Assembly (NCBI GenBank): GCA_034520365.1 | Contig: JAXHNP010000006.1 | Coordinates: forward strand, 613,001 to 677,000 | DNA length: 64,000 nucleotides | Reading direction: 5' to 3' | DNA from: Desulfobacterales bacterium | GTDB lineage: Bacteria; Desulfobacterota; Desulfobacteria; Desulfobacterales; Desulfosalsimonadaceae | Part shown: positions 41,419 through 48,242 of the stretch, piece after piece | Layout of the letters: each line of letters opens with the position of its first letter | How positions within the stretch are numbered: the stretch's first letter is position 1 | Position numbers and translations under genes: made by a program | Notes under the pieces: model-generated | What the model saw: only the letters and a program-made list of their open reading frames with translations | Database searches by the model: none | Told to the model about the DNA's origin: nothing

Positions 41419-41640
41419 ATGAAAACGTCAAGCATTACCATCAGATTGGACCAGGACTTGGCCTGCCTGCTATCCAAGGTCAGCCAGCGATCAGGGAAAA
41501 GTAGAAGTACGATTGCGCGGGAGGCCATCAAGCGGCAGCTGCGTCTGGAAAGCTTTGAGGAAATCAGGAGAAGGGTCCTGCCGGAAGCAGAAGCCCGCGG
41601 CTATTTTACCGATGAGGATGTATTCTCAACAACCTCATGA
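41419..41640 (+). CDS. RHH (CopG-like) antitoxin
   Basis: A 73-aa protein: SSITIRLDQDLACLLSKVSQ, RSGKSRSTIAREAIKRQLRL and a tail RRVLPEAEARGYFTDEDVFS. Ribbon-helix-helix pattern (beta strand ITIRLD, helix, KSRSTIAREAI) of VapB/CopG antitoxins. Its stop overlaps the next gene's ATG (ATGA, 41637-41640), so the pair is translationally coupled. Probably autoregulates its promoter, which appears leaderless. Confidence 0.8.
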   Translation: MKTSSITIRLDQDLACLLSKVSQRSGKSRSTIAREAIKRQLRLESFEEIRRRVLPEAEARGYFTDEDVFSTTS

Positions 41641-42059
41641 AGGTATTTGTGGATACCAATGTCCTTGTAAGCGCTGTGGCCACCCGCGGTCTGTGTGCTG
41701 ATGTGTTTAGATCAATCCTGGCCGCCCATCAGCTCGTTGTCTCTTTGCCCCTGCTCGATGAATTAAAGGATGTCCTTCAAAATAAAATCGGGATTTCCCC
41801 TCAGGTCACATCCGATTATATTTCTCTGGTTACCCAGGATGCGATGGTATCTGAAAATACTGCGTTGGCAGATATCAATATAAATGATAAAGACGATATC
41901 CTTATCCTTTCCACTGCCCTAAACGCAAAAGCAGAACTTTTTGTAACCGGTGACCGGGAATTGCTCAATTTGGAAAAAATTCAGTCCATGCGAATCATGT
42001 CTCCCAGAAAATTTTGGGAGGAAGTGATACGTCCATATGCTCGTAGATCAATAGAGTGA
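41637..42059 (+). CDS. PIN-domain toxin (COG1569-like)
   Basis: A 140-aa PIN nuclease: MKVFVDTNVLVSAVATRGLC (first Asp), LVVSLPLLDELKDVLQ (Glu), DINDKDDILILSTALNAKAE (Asp-Asp) and LFVTGDRELLNLEKIQSMRI (Asp). These are the four acidic residues of PIN RNases. Full length for the family. With the upstream RHH antitoxin it forms an apparently intact VapBC-type module between a full palindrome and a heptamer tract. Confidence 0.85.
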   Translation: MKVFVDTNVLVSAVATRGLCADVFRSILAAHQLVVSLPLLDELKDVLQNKIGISPQVTSDYISLVTQDAMVSENTALADININDKDDILILSTALNAKAELFVTGDRELLNLEKIQSMRIMSPRKFWEEVIRPYARRSIE

Positions 42060-42184
42060 TTAAGGCAGAGTGATTAAGGCATTTTTAAATCAATCTCAAG
42101 CCTCAAGCCTATCCAATATGCCAACAAAACCACCACCGCCGGCGTGCCATTCTATTTGGAATTTTGGGCATTGAGATTTGATGC

Positions 42185-42214
42185 TTCTCCCTGAACCGTG
42201 AACCATGAACCATT
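42185..42214. repeat. Short heptamer tract
   Basis: CTGAACCGTGAACCATGAAC units preceded by CAAAT-like reversed units (ATTTTGGGCATTGAGATTTG at about 42160). No palindrome arm. Positions 42060-42160 hold nothing recognisable. Confidence 0.65.
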
Positions 42215-42226
42215 TGTAAAAATATT

Positions 42227-42547
42227 ATGAATTATTTAGAAATACTCAAAAAGTTTGCTGCCAAAGTAAGAGCCGTATATCCCGAAGCCCGTATTATGGG
42301 TTTTGGGTCATATCCAAGGGGAACAGCGGGAAAAGAATCGGACCTTGATGTGTGTGTTGTCCTGAAAGCGTTTAAACCTGAAGATCGTTTTGTAATCAGC
42401 GATTTGGCTTGGGATGTAGGGTTTGATTGTGATATTTTAATTTCTACAATAGTGATCTCTGAGCATGAGTACGAAAATGGCGCGATATCAACCAGCCCCC
42501 TTATTAAATCAATAAGATCCGAAGGAGTGGCTGCACCGTCTTTTTGA
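42227..42547 (+). CDS. MntA-like minimal nucleotidyltransferase antitoxin
   Basis: A 106-aa protein with the MNT motif GFGSYPRGTAGKESDLDVCV (GS...DxD) and a second acidic strand in WDVGFDCDILISTIVIS. Ending SIRSEGVA is typical. In MntA/HepT type VII systems the MNT protein AMPylates the HEPN RNase toxin. Here the downstream HEPN gene survives only as a C-terminal remnant, fused out of frame at about 42525, so this antitoxin is effectively orphan. Its last residues (APSF) derive from the deletion junction. Confidence 0.8.
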   Translation: MNYLEILKKFAAKVRAVYPEARIMGFGSYPRGTAGKESDLDVCVVLKAFKPEDRFVISDLAWDVGFDCDILISTIVISEHEYENGAISTSPLIKSIRSEGVAAPSF

Positions 42548-42674
42548 TCTGCGCCAGGATGCTGATTATGGCAATATGTTTGAGCCTACTCAAGAGCAGA
42601 GCGAAATAGCTGCAACACAAGCTAAGGAATTTGTTGAATGTGTCCAGAAACATTTACAAAAAACCTTGGAATGA
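42525..42674 (+). pseudogene. C-terminal remnant of HepT-like HEPN toxin
   Basis: In the frame beginning at GAG 42525 the translation is EWLHRLFDLRQDADYGNMF, EPTQEQSEIAATQAKEFV, ECVQKHLQKTLE and a stop. The LFDLRQ.ADY segment is the usual C-terminus of HEPN proteins. The N-terminal ~80-90 residues with the RX4-6H RNase motif are absent, so it cannot be toxic. Confidence 0.7.
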
Positions 42675-42688
42675 ATGGCTTTTTAATC

Positions 42689-42787
42689 CTGAACCCTGAA
42701 CCCTGAACCCTGAACTGTGAACCGTGAACTGTGAACCGTAAACCCTGAACTTTTCGTTTTTAATTCACAATTCAAGGTTTGACACCA
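42689..42787. repeat. Heptamers + right palindrome arm
   Basis: CTGAACCCTGAACCCTGAAC and GTGAACCGTGAACTGTGAAC tracts (42689-42750), linker TTTTCGTTTT, then arm TTAATTCACAATTCAAGG to GACACCA (42760-42787). It is the mirror image of the arm+heptamer units at 36362 and 37378. Confidence 0.9.
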
Positions 42788-42841
42788 AATGCACCAAATG
42801 CCACAAATGCATTCTTAGGTGCAGCATATTGAGAAGATATC

Positions 42842-43312
42842 ATGGAATCAGTTTATATTGAGACTACGATAATCAGCTATTTGGTTTCACGGCCAAGCCG
42901 TGATATTCTCATTGCCGCACACCAGCAAGTCACAAACGAATGGTGGGAGAATCGGCGTCAAGAATTTGAATGCTTCATTTCTCAAGTCGTCATTGATGAG
43001 ATCCAGGCCGGTGATCCCCAAGTGGCGAAGAAAAGATTGCATGAAGTCATAAATTTCCGGGTTCTGGAAGCAACGGTTGAGGCTGAACATTTGACGCGCG
43101 AAATCATAGCTGCCGGAGTGATTCCGGAAAAAGCCGTCGGCGATGCCGCTCACATTGCGATTGCCGCTGTGAATGAAATGGATTATCTTCTTACATGGAA
43201 TTGCAGACATTTAGCGAATGCCCAGCTTATTCGGAAGGTGTCGGTGATCTGCAATAAGAAAGGTTTCAATATGCCTGTAATATGCACACCGGAAGAATTG
43301 ATGGGAGGATAA
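42842..43312 (+). CDS. PIN-domain toxin (VapC-like)
   Basis: A 156-aa PIN protein: SVYIETTIISYLVSRPSRD (first acid is Glu in IETT, a variant common in this subfamily), FISQVVIDEIQAGD (Glu), VGDAAHIAIAAVNEMDYLLT (Asp) and WNCRHLANAQ. Subfamily members pair with a small downstream antitoxin, as here (43317). A GAGAAG element precedes ATG 42842. Probably an RNase toxin with sequence-specific cleavage; target unknown. Intact. Confidence 0.8.
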   Translation: MESVYIETTIISYLVSRPSRDILIAAHQQVTNEWWENRRQEFECFISQVVIDEIQAGDPQVAKKRLHEVINFRVLEATVEAEHLTREIIAAGVIPEKAVGDAAHIAIAAVNEMDYLLTWNCRHLANAQLIRKVSVICNKKGFNMPVICTPEELMGG

Positions 43313-43316
43313 GCAA

Positions 43317-43535
43317 ATGTATAACGACCCTATTGTAAATGAAGTAAGAGAGATCCGGGAACGGTTGTCGAGAAAGCATAATTTCGAAGTTGAAGCCATT
43401 TTTGACGATATTCGGAAACGACAAGCCTCGTTGGGGTCACGGCTGGTTTGCCATGAAAAAAGAAGGAGTGCCGAACAATTGGCTTCACCTGCTGACCCTG
43501 ACCGTGGTTCCGCTCCGCTAAACCGCGGCAGGTGA
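43317..43535 (+). CDS. Small antitoxin partner of the PIN toxin
   Basis: A 72-aa protein, 4 bp after the PIN toxin. MYNDPIVNEVREIRERLSRK, HNFEVEAIFDDIRKRQAS is the recognisable start of the small helical antitoxin that follows this VapC subfamily. The C-terminal part (KRRSAEQLASPADPDRGSAP, LNRGR) is likely partly out of the native frame or derived from repeat-proximal sequence. Toxin-first order matches the subfamily. Confidence 0.65.
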   Translation: MYNDPIVNEVREIRERLSRKHNFEVEAIFDDIRKRQASLGSRLVCHEKRRSAEQLASPADPDRGSAPLNRGR

Positions 43536-43540
43536 GCTGG

Positions 43541-43619
43541 GTATGGTGTCAATGGGTATGGTGTCAAACCTTGAATTGTGAATTATCCCCTTAATTCACA
43601 ATTCAAGGTTTGACATCAT
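43541..43619. repeat. Full palindrome with a partial extra left end
   Basis: A fragment TATGGTGTCAATGGG (43542-) precedes a full copy ATGGTGTCAAACCTTGAATT to AAGGTTTGACATCAT (43558-43619), with one substitution (GACATCA for GACACCA). Confidence 0.9.
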
Positions 43620-43651
43620 ATGCTATGTTGAAGGTATAAGGAGTTGATAAT

Positions 43652-43894
43652 ATGTTACTTGAATATATTCAGGCGGCACTTCGCCATGCAAAATACGAAA
43701 TATTGCCTGACGACAAGAGTTATTACGGGGAGATTCCGGAATGCAAGGGCGTCTATGCGAATGCATCAACACTAGAGGATTGCCGTGAGGAATTGCGCAC
43801 AGTTCTTGAGGAATGGGTTTTATTCAGAGTTCATAGAAATCTTTCGCTTCCGGTAATAGACGGTATAGAGCTTACCATTCAGGAAGTCGCCTGA
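43652..43894 (+). CDS. HicB-like antitoxin
   Basis: An 80-aa protein with the HicB partial-RNase-H fold pattern: YEILPDDKSYYGEIPECKGV, YANASTLEDCREELRTVLEE and WVLFRVHRNLSLPVIDGIEL. AAGGAG lies 10 nt upstream of ATG 43652. The stop overlaps the downstream HicA start (TGATG), and the antitoxin-first order is one of the two known for hic modules. No separate HTH/RHH domain, consistent with the short HicB class. Confidence 0.8.
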   Translation: MLLEYIQAALRHAKYEILPDDKSYYGEIPECKGVYANASTLEDCREELRTVLEEWVLFRVHRNLSLPVIDGIELTIQEVA

Positions 43895-44111
43895 TGCCTC
43901 CCTTTGGGCCAATCAAGAGAAAGGATTTCGTTCGATCCCTTAAGCGTTCGGGTTTGAAGGGCCGTATTCAGGCGATAAGCATCAATTCATGATCAAAGAA
44001 GATATCACGATACGTATCCTCAATCCGCATTCAGGAGACATTGGCAGGGATCTTCTTTCGCGGGTTTTACGCCAGGCGGGTATCAGCAAAGAAGAGTGGA
44101 AAAGGATATAA
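43894..44111 (+). pseudogene. HicA-like toxin with a single-base frameshift
   Basis: The start at ATG 43894 reads PIKRKDFVRSLKRSG, then goes out of frame. The other frame continues FEGPYSGDKHQFMIKEDI and GDIGRDLLSRVLRQAGISKE to TAA at 44111. The SGGxH/SGDKHQFM segment carries the HicA catalytic His. Restoring one base near 43948-43952 (TCGGGTTTG) would give an ~72-aa HicA. Length, motif order and overlap with hicB all fit. Confidence 0.7.
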
Positions 44112-44169
44112 TATGGAGTCATTTCTTATGCCAGGTGGACTCCCTTTATCATTTTTGGAAGCGCCCCTC

Positions 44170-44282
44170 CGCCCCTGTCATCCCGAGGAGCGCCAGCGCC
44201 ACCCTGTCATCCCGAGGAGCGCCAGCGACGAGGGATCTTTCATGCAAAAGATTTCTCTCTCCCGCTCGAAAAGACAAGTGCG
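44170..44282. repeat. REP-like repeat, partly duplicated
   Basis: GTCATCCCGAGGAGCGCCAG occurs at 44179 and again at 44207, then CGACGAGGGATCTTTCATGC, AAAAGATTTCTCTCTCCCGC and TCGAAAAGACAAG. Confidence 0.7.
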
Positions 44283-44299
44283 CTGATCTCAGGCCGCCG

Positions 44300-44486
44300 T
44301 TTGTTTGAAATTTTGGTCATTGCGATTTGGTGCTTTTTCTTTTTGGTGCTTCTTTCTGTTTGGCCCTTAACCGTGAACCGTGAACCCTTAACCGTGAACC
44401 GTGAACCGTGAACCGTGAACCCTGAACCCTGAACCCTGAACCCCTTAATTCACAATTCAAGGTTTGACACCATATGTGACACCATA
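44300..44486. repeat. Composite repeat: CAAAT unit + heptamers + right arm
   Basis: TTGAAATTTTGGTCATTGCG and ATTTGGTGCTTTTTC units, linker CTTTCTGTTTGGCCC, heptamers TTAACCGTGAACCGTGAACC to 44440, then arm TTAATTCACAATTCAAGG to GACACCA (44443-44472) and an extra TGTGACACCATATG. Confidence 0.9.
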
Positions 44487-44496
44487 TGGGGGATTT

Positions 44497-44718
44497 ATGA
44501 AATTGAAAGAGGAAACGATTAAAGAGCTCAATGAGCTGCCGCCCCATCATCTGTCAAAAGTGTATGATTTCATACAAATTATAAAAAAACAGAACCAAAA
44601 TATGGCGGTACATGCGCGGCAAGCGCGTAAGCCTTATTTGCGATCCCGTAAAATTTTGGCGAAATGTCGCGGTTCTTTAACGGATGATGTTATCAAGGGC
44701 CGTGAGGAAAGATTGTGA
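44497..44718 (+). CDS. VapB-like antitoxin (copy 1)
   Basis: A 73-aa protein from ATG 44497 (GGGGGA upstream); an in-frame upstream ATG lies in the repeat. Sequence KLKEETIKELNELPPHHLSK, VYDFIQIIKKQNQNMAVHAR and ILAKCRGSLTDDVIKGREER. It is identical in amino-acid sequence to the protein at 45669-45890. Helical N-terminus plus a C-terminal toxin-binding SLTDDVIKGREERL typical of antitoxins preceding PIN proteins. Its stop overlaps the GTG of a truncated VapC. Confidence 0.8.
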   Translation: MKLKEETIKELNELPPHHLSKVYDFIQIIKKQNQNMAVHARQARKPYLRSRKILAKCRGSLTDDVIKGREERL

Positions 44719-44837
44719 AATATTTTCTGGACACTTCGGCTTTGGTAAAACTTTTTCATGAAGAAAGCGGAACCCATATTGTAGAATCAATTGTTACCGA
44801 TTTCAAAGCCAGGGGCACTGAGTCTTTTAAAACGTGA
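44715..44837 (+). pseudogene. VapC-like toxin (copy 1), internally deleted
   Basis: GTG start overlapping the vapB stop. KYFLDTSALVKLFHEESGTH, IVESIVTD matches copy 2 with one base difference, then jumps to FKARGTESFKT and stop. The sequence after the jump (TTTCAAAGCCAGGGGCACTG) is found downstream of copy 2 at about 46347, so an internal deletion removed nearly all of the PIN domain. Confidence 0.8.
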
Positions 44838-44845
44838 ACTCAGAC

Positions 44846-44877
44846 CCCTTAATTCACAATTCAAGGTTTGACACCAT
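44846..44877. repeat. Right palindrome arm
   Basis: CCCCTTAATTCACAATTCAA to GGTTTGACACCA. The next gene's ATG (44878) follows immediately as ...CACCATATG. Confidence 0.9.
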
Positions 44878-45209
44878 ATGCTAAAAATGAATTGGAAGCC
44901 GAATGAAAAGAAAGCATTGGAAGAACTTAGACAGATCCTAAAAAAAGGATCAGTAATGTTGATTTATGGATCTTTGGATCCAAAGCAAGGCAAAATTCAT
45001 CTCCCGATTCAGATATTGATGTAATGATTATAGTTGACACCTATGATCAGGACATTCAAGCTTTTATTGATGATGTCACATTTGAGCTAAACCTTCAGCA
45101 TAATTGCCTTATTTCAACAGTGGTGTTTAGTAGAGATGAGCTGGAAAAAGGGCCGATGTCAGAATCCCCCTTGTATAAAACTGCCGTAAATGAAGGCTTG
45201 AGGTTTTGA
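44878..45209 (+). pseudogene. MNT-type nucleotidyltransferase with -1 frameshift
   Basis: From ATG 44878 in the repeat edge (or 44887) the frame reads NWKPNEKKALEELRQILKK. At A7 (44940-44946) one extra A would give RISNVDLWIFGSKARQNSSP, DSDIDVMIIVDTYDQ and continue to the stop at 45209 (CLISTVVFSRDELEKGPMSE). GSKARQNSSPDSDID is the GS...DxD nucleotidyltransferase motif of MntA-like antitoxins. No HEPN partner follows; the next gene is an RHH protein. With the base restored it would be ~110 aa. Confidence 0.7.
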
Positions 45210-45214
45210 CAGAC

Positions 45215-45415
45215 ATGAGAAAAGAGTATGATTTTTCAAAAGGAGAAAGAGGCAAGTTTCATCATCCGGATATGAAGGTGAACATCCCCATTTATCTTGA
45301 TGATGAGGTTTCAGCCTTTGTCGACAAAATCGCTTCGAAGAAGGGTCTTGACCGATCCTCAGTAGTGAACGAACTTCTTAAAGGCGATATAAAGATTGCC
45401 GAGGCTATGGAATAA
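45215..45415 (+). CDS. RHH-type antitoxin-like protein
   Basis: A 66-aa protein from ATG 45215 (a TTG three codons earlier overlaps the previous stop). MRKEYDFSKGERGKFHHPDM, VNIPIYLDDEVSAFVDKIAS and LDRSSVVNELLKGDIKIAEA. This 'MRKEYDFSKGKRGKF' protein type is commonly annotated as a ribbon-helix-helix antitoxin, often next to BrnT or PIN toxins. No toxin is visible next to it here, only the frameshifted nucleotidyltransferase. Confidence 0.65.
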   Translation: MRKEYDFSKGERGKFHHPDMKVNIPIYLDDEVSAFVDKIASKKGLDRSSVVNELLKGDIKIAEAME

Positions 45416-45419
45416 ATCA

Positions 45420-45642
45420 TTGAAATTTGATTAATGTTTGAAATTTGTAATTTGCGATTTGGTGCTTGTTTCTAATTTGTAATTTGAGATCTGGTGCTTA
45501 ATCATTTTGGTGCTTTTTCTTTCGGGTGCGTAATTGTTTGGCCCTGAACCCTGAACCCTTAACCGTGAACCCTTAACCGTGAACCGTGAACTGTGAACCG
45601 TAAACTTTTCGTTTTTAATTCACAATTCAAGGTTTGACACCA
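45420..45642. repeat. Composite repeat: CAAAT unit + heptamers + right arm
   Basis: TTGAAATTTGTAATTTGCG/ATTTGGTGCTTGTTTC units, then CCTGAACCCTGAACCCTTAA, CCGTGAACCGTGAACTGTGA heptamers, linker CTTTTCGTTTT, and arm TTAATTCACAATTCAAGG to GACACCA (45615-45642). Confidence 0.9.
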
Positions 45643-45668
45643 TATACACACCATATACAGGGGGATTT

Positions 45669-45890
45669 ATGAAATTGAAAGAGGAAACGATTAAAGAGCT
45701 CAATGAGCTGCCGCCCCATCATCTGTCAAAAGTGTATGATTTCATACAAATTATAAAAAAACAGAACCAAAATATGGCGGTACATGCGCGGCAAGCGCGT
45801 AAGCCTTATTTGCGATCCCGTAAAATTTTGGCGAAATGTCGCGGTTCTTTAACGGATGATGTTATCAAGGGCCGTGAGGAAAGATTGTGA
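45669..45890 (+). CDS. VapB-like antitoxin (copy 2)
   Basis: A 73-aa protein identical to the copy at 44497-44718. The shared DNA runs from the GGGGGATTTATG leader through the first ~80 bp of vapC with a single base difference (CGGCTTTGG versus CGGCGTTGG), so the duplication is recent or kept identical by conversion. It overlaps the downstream vapC as GTGA (45887-45890). Confidence 0.8.
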   Translation: MKLKEETIKELNELPPHHLSKVYDFIQIIKKQNQNMAVHARQARKPYLRSRKILAKCRGSLTDDVIKGREERL

Positions 45891-46330
45891 AATATTTTCT
45901 GGACACTTCGGCGTTGGTAAAACTTTTTCATGAAGAAAGCGGAACCCATATTGTAGAATCAATTGTTACCGACCAAGAAAATGAAATATGGATCCTGGAA
46001 TTGGTAAGGGTTTAATTTTACAGTGCAATGTGCCGACGATACCGGCAAAAGGAAATTACTGAGGATAATTTCAACAACGTACTCAATGACTTTGAGGAGC
46101 AGATGAAGACCTTCAATACTGAAAGCATGAGTTCTGTTGTATTAAATGAGGCAGAGCGTTTAATGACTAAATATGGCCGGCATTATGGCCTAAGATCTTT
46201 AGATGCATTACATCTGGGCGCCTTTCAATTATTGTCTGATAAAGATTGGTTTTTTGTTTGTGCTGATGAAACATTATGCATGGTTGCCGAGAAATGCGGC
46301 ATGCAAGTAAAAAATCCGCTTGCGGAATAG
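45887..46330 (+). pseudogene. VapC-like PIN toxin (copy 2) with an in-frame stop
   Basis: From GTG 45887: KYFLDTSALVKLFHEESGTH (first Asp), then EIWILELVRV, TAA at 46013-46015, and in the same frame FYSAMCRRYRQKEITEDNFN, YGLRSLDALHLGAFQLLSD (Asp), FFVCADETLCMVAEKCGMQ (Asp) to the stop at 46330. The position of the stop is usually Glu in this family (L.R.EF.SA), so GAA to TAA is the likely change and it removes a catalytic Glu. A 147-codon gene otherwise intact. Translation could restart at ATG 46028 but without the first catalytic Asp. Confidence 0.8.
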
Positions 46331-46395
46331 AATTTTTTTGCAAGCCTTTTTCAAAGCCAGGGGCACTGAGTCTTTTGGAACGTGAACCCTGAACC

Positions 46396-46426
46396 CCTTA
46401 ATTCACAATTCAAGGTTTGACACCAT
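46396..46426. repeat. Right palindrome arm
   Basis: CCTTAATTCACAATTCAAGG to TTTGACACCAT, preceded by GTGAACCCTGAACCC and by the TTTCAAAGCCAGGGGCACTG segment shared with 44803. ATG 46427 of the next gene begins at the repeat edge. Confidence 0.9.
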
Positions 46427-46696
46427 ATGCAGCTTAAATTTTCAATCCAGATTTGGAAAAAAGGCTCCTGGTTTTTGGCCAGCTGCCCGGAATTGGACTT
46501 TATTGCACAAGGGAAAACAAGGGCAGAAGCCCAAAAAAACCTTATGGAAGTAATTGAGATTCAGTTTGAGGAAATGTCGAAAATGGGGACATTAGAAGAC
46601 TACCTTGAGGAGTGTGGTTATGAGTTCATTGAAGGCGCAGTCATATCGCAGCCGGAAATGATTGGTTTCGAAAAAATGGATGTTCAGGTTAACTGA
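46427..46696 (+). CDS. HicB-like antitoxin
   Basis: An 89-aa protein with typical HicB sequence: FSIQIWKKGSWFLASCPELD, FIAQGKTRAEAQKNLMEVIE and EMSKMGTLEDYLEECGYEF. Its ATG touches the end of the palindrome arm (CACCATATG) and there is no room for a Shine-Dalgarno except within the arm (AAGG at -16). It overlaps the downstream hicA start (TGATG at 46694-46698). Confidence 0.8.
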   Translation: MQLKFSIQIWKKGSWFLASCPELDFIAQGKTRAEAQKNLMEVIEIQFEEMSKMGTLEDYLEECGYEFIEGAVISQPEMIGFEKMDVQVN

Positions 46697-46937
46697 TGCC
46701 AAAACTATATCCAACGAACTGGCAGGTTCAGCTAAAAATATTTCAAAACTTCGGGTGTCTCTATAAGCGAAAAAAGGGATCGCACCACATTCTTACCTAT
46801 CCAACGGCAAAAAGGGCAGTTGTAAGGCAGTTGTAATTCCGGAATATGATGAAATTGCTGTCGATATCATTAAAAACAATATGCGAACTGTGGGGATGAG
46901 CAGGGATCAATATTTTGAGTTATTGGAGACGGTTTAA
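46696..46937 (+). pseudogene. HicA-like toxin disrupted by an 11-bp tandem duplication
   Basis: From ATG 46696: PKLYPTNWQVQLKIFQNFGC, LYKRKKGSHHILTYPTAKRA (GSHH carries the catalytic His). GGCAGTTGTAA occurs twice in tandem (46815-46825 and 46826-46836), shifting the frame. Removing one copy gives VVIPEYDEIAVDIIKNNMRT, VGMSRDQYFELLETV and TAA at 46937, a normal 76-aa HicA. Confidence 0.8.
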
Positions 46938-46974
46938 ATGGTTTTAAGTGCAAAACATCGGGGTTGGTCATTAT

Positions 46975-47144
46975 TATTTGATTAATGTTTGAAATTTGAA
47001 ATTTAATGCTTGTTTGTAATTTGTAATTTGCGATTTGGTGCTTGTTTTTTTGGTGCTTCTTTCTGTTTGGCCCTTAACTGTGAACCGTGAACCGTAAACC
47101 CTGAACTTTTCGTTTTTAATTCACAATTCAAGGTTTGACACCAT
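46975..47144. repeat. Composite repeat: CAAAT unit + heptamers + right arm
   Basis: ATTTGAAATTTAATGCTTG and GCGATTTGGTGCTTGTTTTT units, CTTTCTGTTTGGCCC linker, heptamers CTGTGAACCGTGAACCGTAA, then TTTTCGTTTTTAATTC and the arm ending GACACCA (47144). Confidence 0.9.
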
Positions 47145-47334
47145 AGATTTCCCTGACAGCCTGTTCAAAGGGCAACGAATCCTGAGGACCTGCTTTGGCC
47201 GCATCATAGGCGCGTATGTCTTCAAGCTCTTCAAGCTCGTCGACAACCTGCTCCCACTCCTCAATACTCAAAAGAACGCCTCTGGGATTTTTTTTATTGT
47301 CCACTACATATTGGGGATTTAAAATTACTGTCAT
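47128..47334 (-). CDS. Phd/YefM-like antitoxin ending in the repeat
   Basis: A 68-aa protein from ATG 47334 with GGAGG upstream; an upstream TTG would add four residues. TVILNPQYVVDNKKNPRGVL, LSIEEWEQVVDELEELEDIR, AYDAAKAGPQDSLPFEQAV. Phd/YefM-type N-terminus and acidic linker. The end (GVKP and TGA) is encoded by the palindrome arm read from the other strand, so the toxin-binding tail and any RelE/ParE partner are missing. Orphan antitoxin. Confidence 0.7.
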   Translation of the reverse strand: MTVILNPQYVVDNKKNPRGVLLSIEEWEQVVDELEELEDIRAYDAAKAGPQDSLPFEQAVREIYGVKP

Positions 47335-47900
47335 AATGACCTCCAACTATAACTGTCTGTAAAGCCGGGCATAGAAACTCTATCATTCCACCCATACCCT
47401 CCTATATTTATTTACAATTTATTGCAGTCCACCTCAACCGTCAAGGGCTTTCCCGGCCTTCTCCCCGGCTTTCCCGGCCCACCACCTGTTAAATCACAAA
47501 TCTCAAATCACAAATTACAAACAAGCACTAAATCTCAATGACAAAAATTCCAAACAAACCCTATACAAACGAAGCTGTCATTTATCGAGCGGCAGCTTTC
47601 CGCCCCTGCCATTTCGCAAAACTTCCGCCCCTGTCATTTCGCCAACCTTCCGCCTCTGTCATTTCGAGCGGCAGCGAGAAATCTTTAAGATTCCTCGTCG
47701 CTGGCGCCCCCCGGAATGACAATAGCGGAATGCCGCTGTCGCTCGGAATGGCCCAAAAAATCCGATACTAACTGGTTTTGTCTGATATTTGGGATTTATT
47801 ATTTGAAATTTGTTTGTTTTCTGGTGCTTGAGACTTGAAATTTGTTTGGAGTTTGATGCTTGATATCCGGAATTTGACAAATTTGGGATAAATTTGGAAT
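47335..47900. repeat. Repeat-only region: CAAAT and REP-like units
   Basis: 47440-47480 has CCTTCTCCCCGG-type fragments; 47485-47575 CAAAT units. 47577-47760 is a REP-like cluster (GTCATTTCGAGCGGCAGCGA, GAAATCTTTAAGATTCCTCG, GGAATGACAATAGCGG, with truncated left ends CCGCCCCTGTCATTTCG repeated three times). 47775-47900 has reversed CAAAT units. No gene seen. Confidence 0.7.
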
Positions 47901-47963
47901 ATTGACGGAAAACTAAAAATTTCTTATTATATGTTTAAAAATTTAATTGTAACAGGAGATACT

Positions 47964-48242
47964 ATGAATACGATCATGAAAATAAGCCCTCAGGGTCAAA
48001 TCCGAATCCCTAAAAAAATTTTGCAATCCCTTAAAATTATGCCCGGCGATTATATTGAAATTGATGTAGAAAATGGACAAGCGGTTCTGAAACCTCGAAA
48101 ACTGATTGACCCCGGCCAGGCATGGTACTGGAGCAAGGAATGGCAGGCATTAGAAGCCGACGCGGATCAAGCGGTTCAAAATAACGAGACCTCGCCAACC
48201 CTCCACTCCGCGGAAAAAGGCATCGAATGGTTAAACGAGTAA
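47964..48242 (+). CDS. AbrB/SpoVT-type antitoxin
   Basis: A 92-aa protein from ATG 47964 (CAGGAG upstream; the open frame extends 11 codons earlier). Swapped-hairpin DNA-binding domain NTIMKISPQGQIRIPKKILQ, SLKIMPGDYIEIDVENGQAV followed by a toxin-binding tail. It overlaps the RelE-like toxin gene by 16 bp, typical of a coupled type II module with the antitoxin first. Confidence 0.85.
   Translation: MNTIMKISPQGQIRIPKKILQSLKIMPGDYIEIDVENGQAVLKPRKLIDPGQAWYWSKEWQALEADADQAVQNNETSPTLHSAEKGIEWLNE

Noticed and set aside
39021-46430. Palindrome arms as outward-facing promoters (TTGACA in each arm)
   Set aside because: Convincing -10 hexamers at 16-18 bp are not found at most copies; the better promoters use separate -35 boxes downstream of the palindrome.
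47538-47771. Plus-strand open frame of 77 codons
   Set aside because: Lies in REP-like and CAAAT repeats; residues such as FRPCHFAKLPPLSFR reflect repeated DNA.
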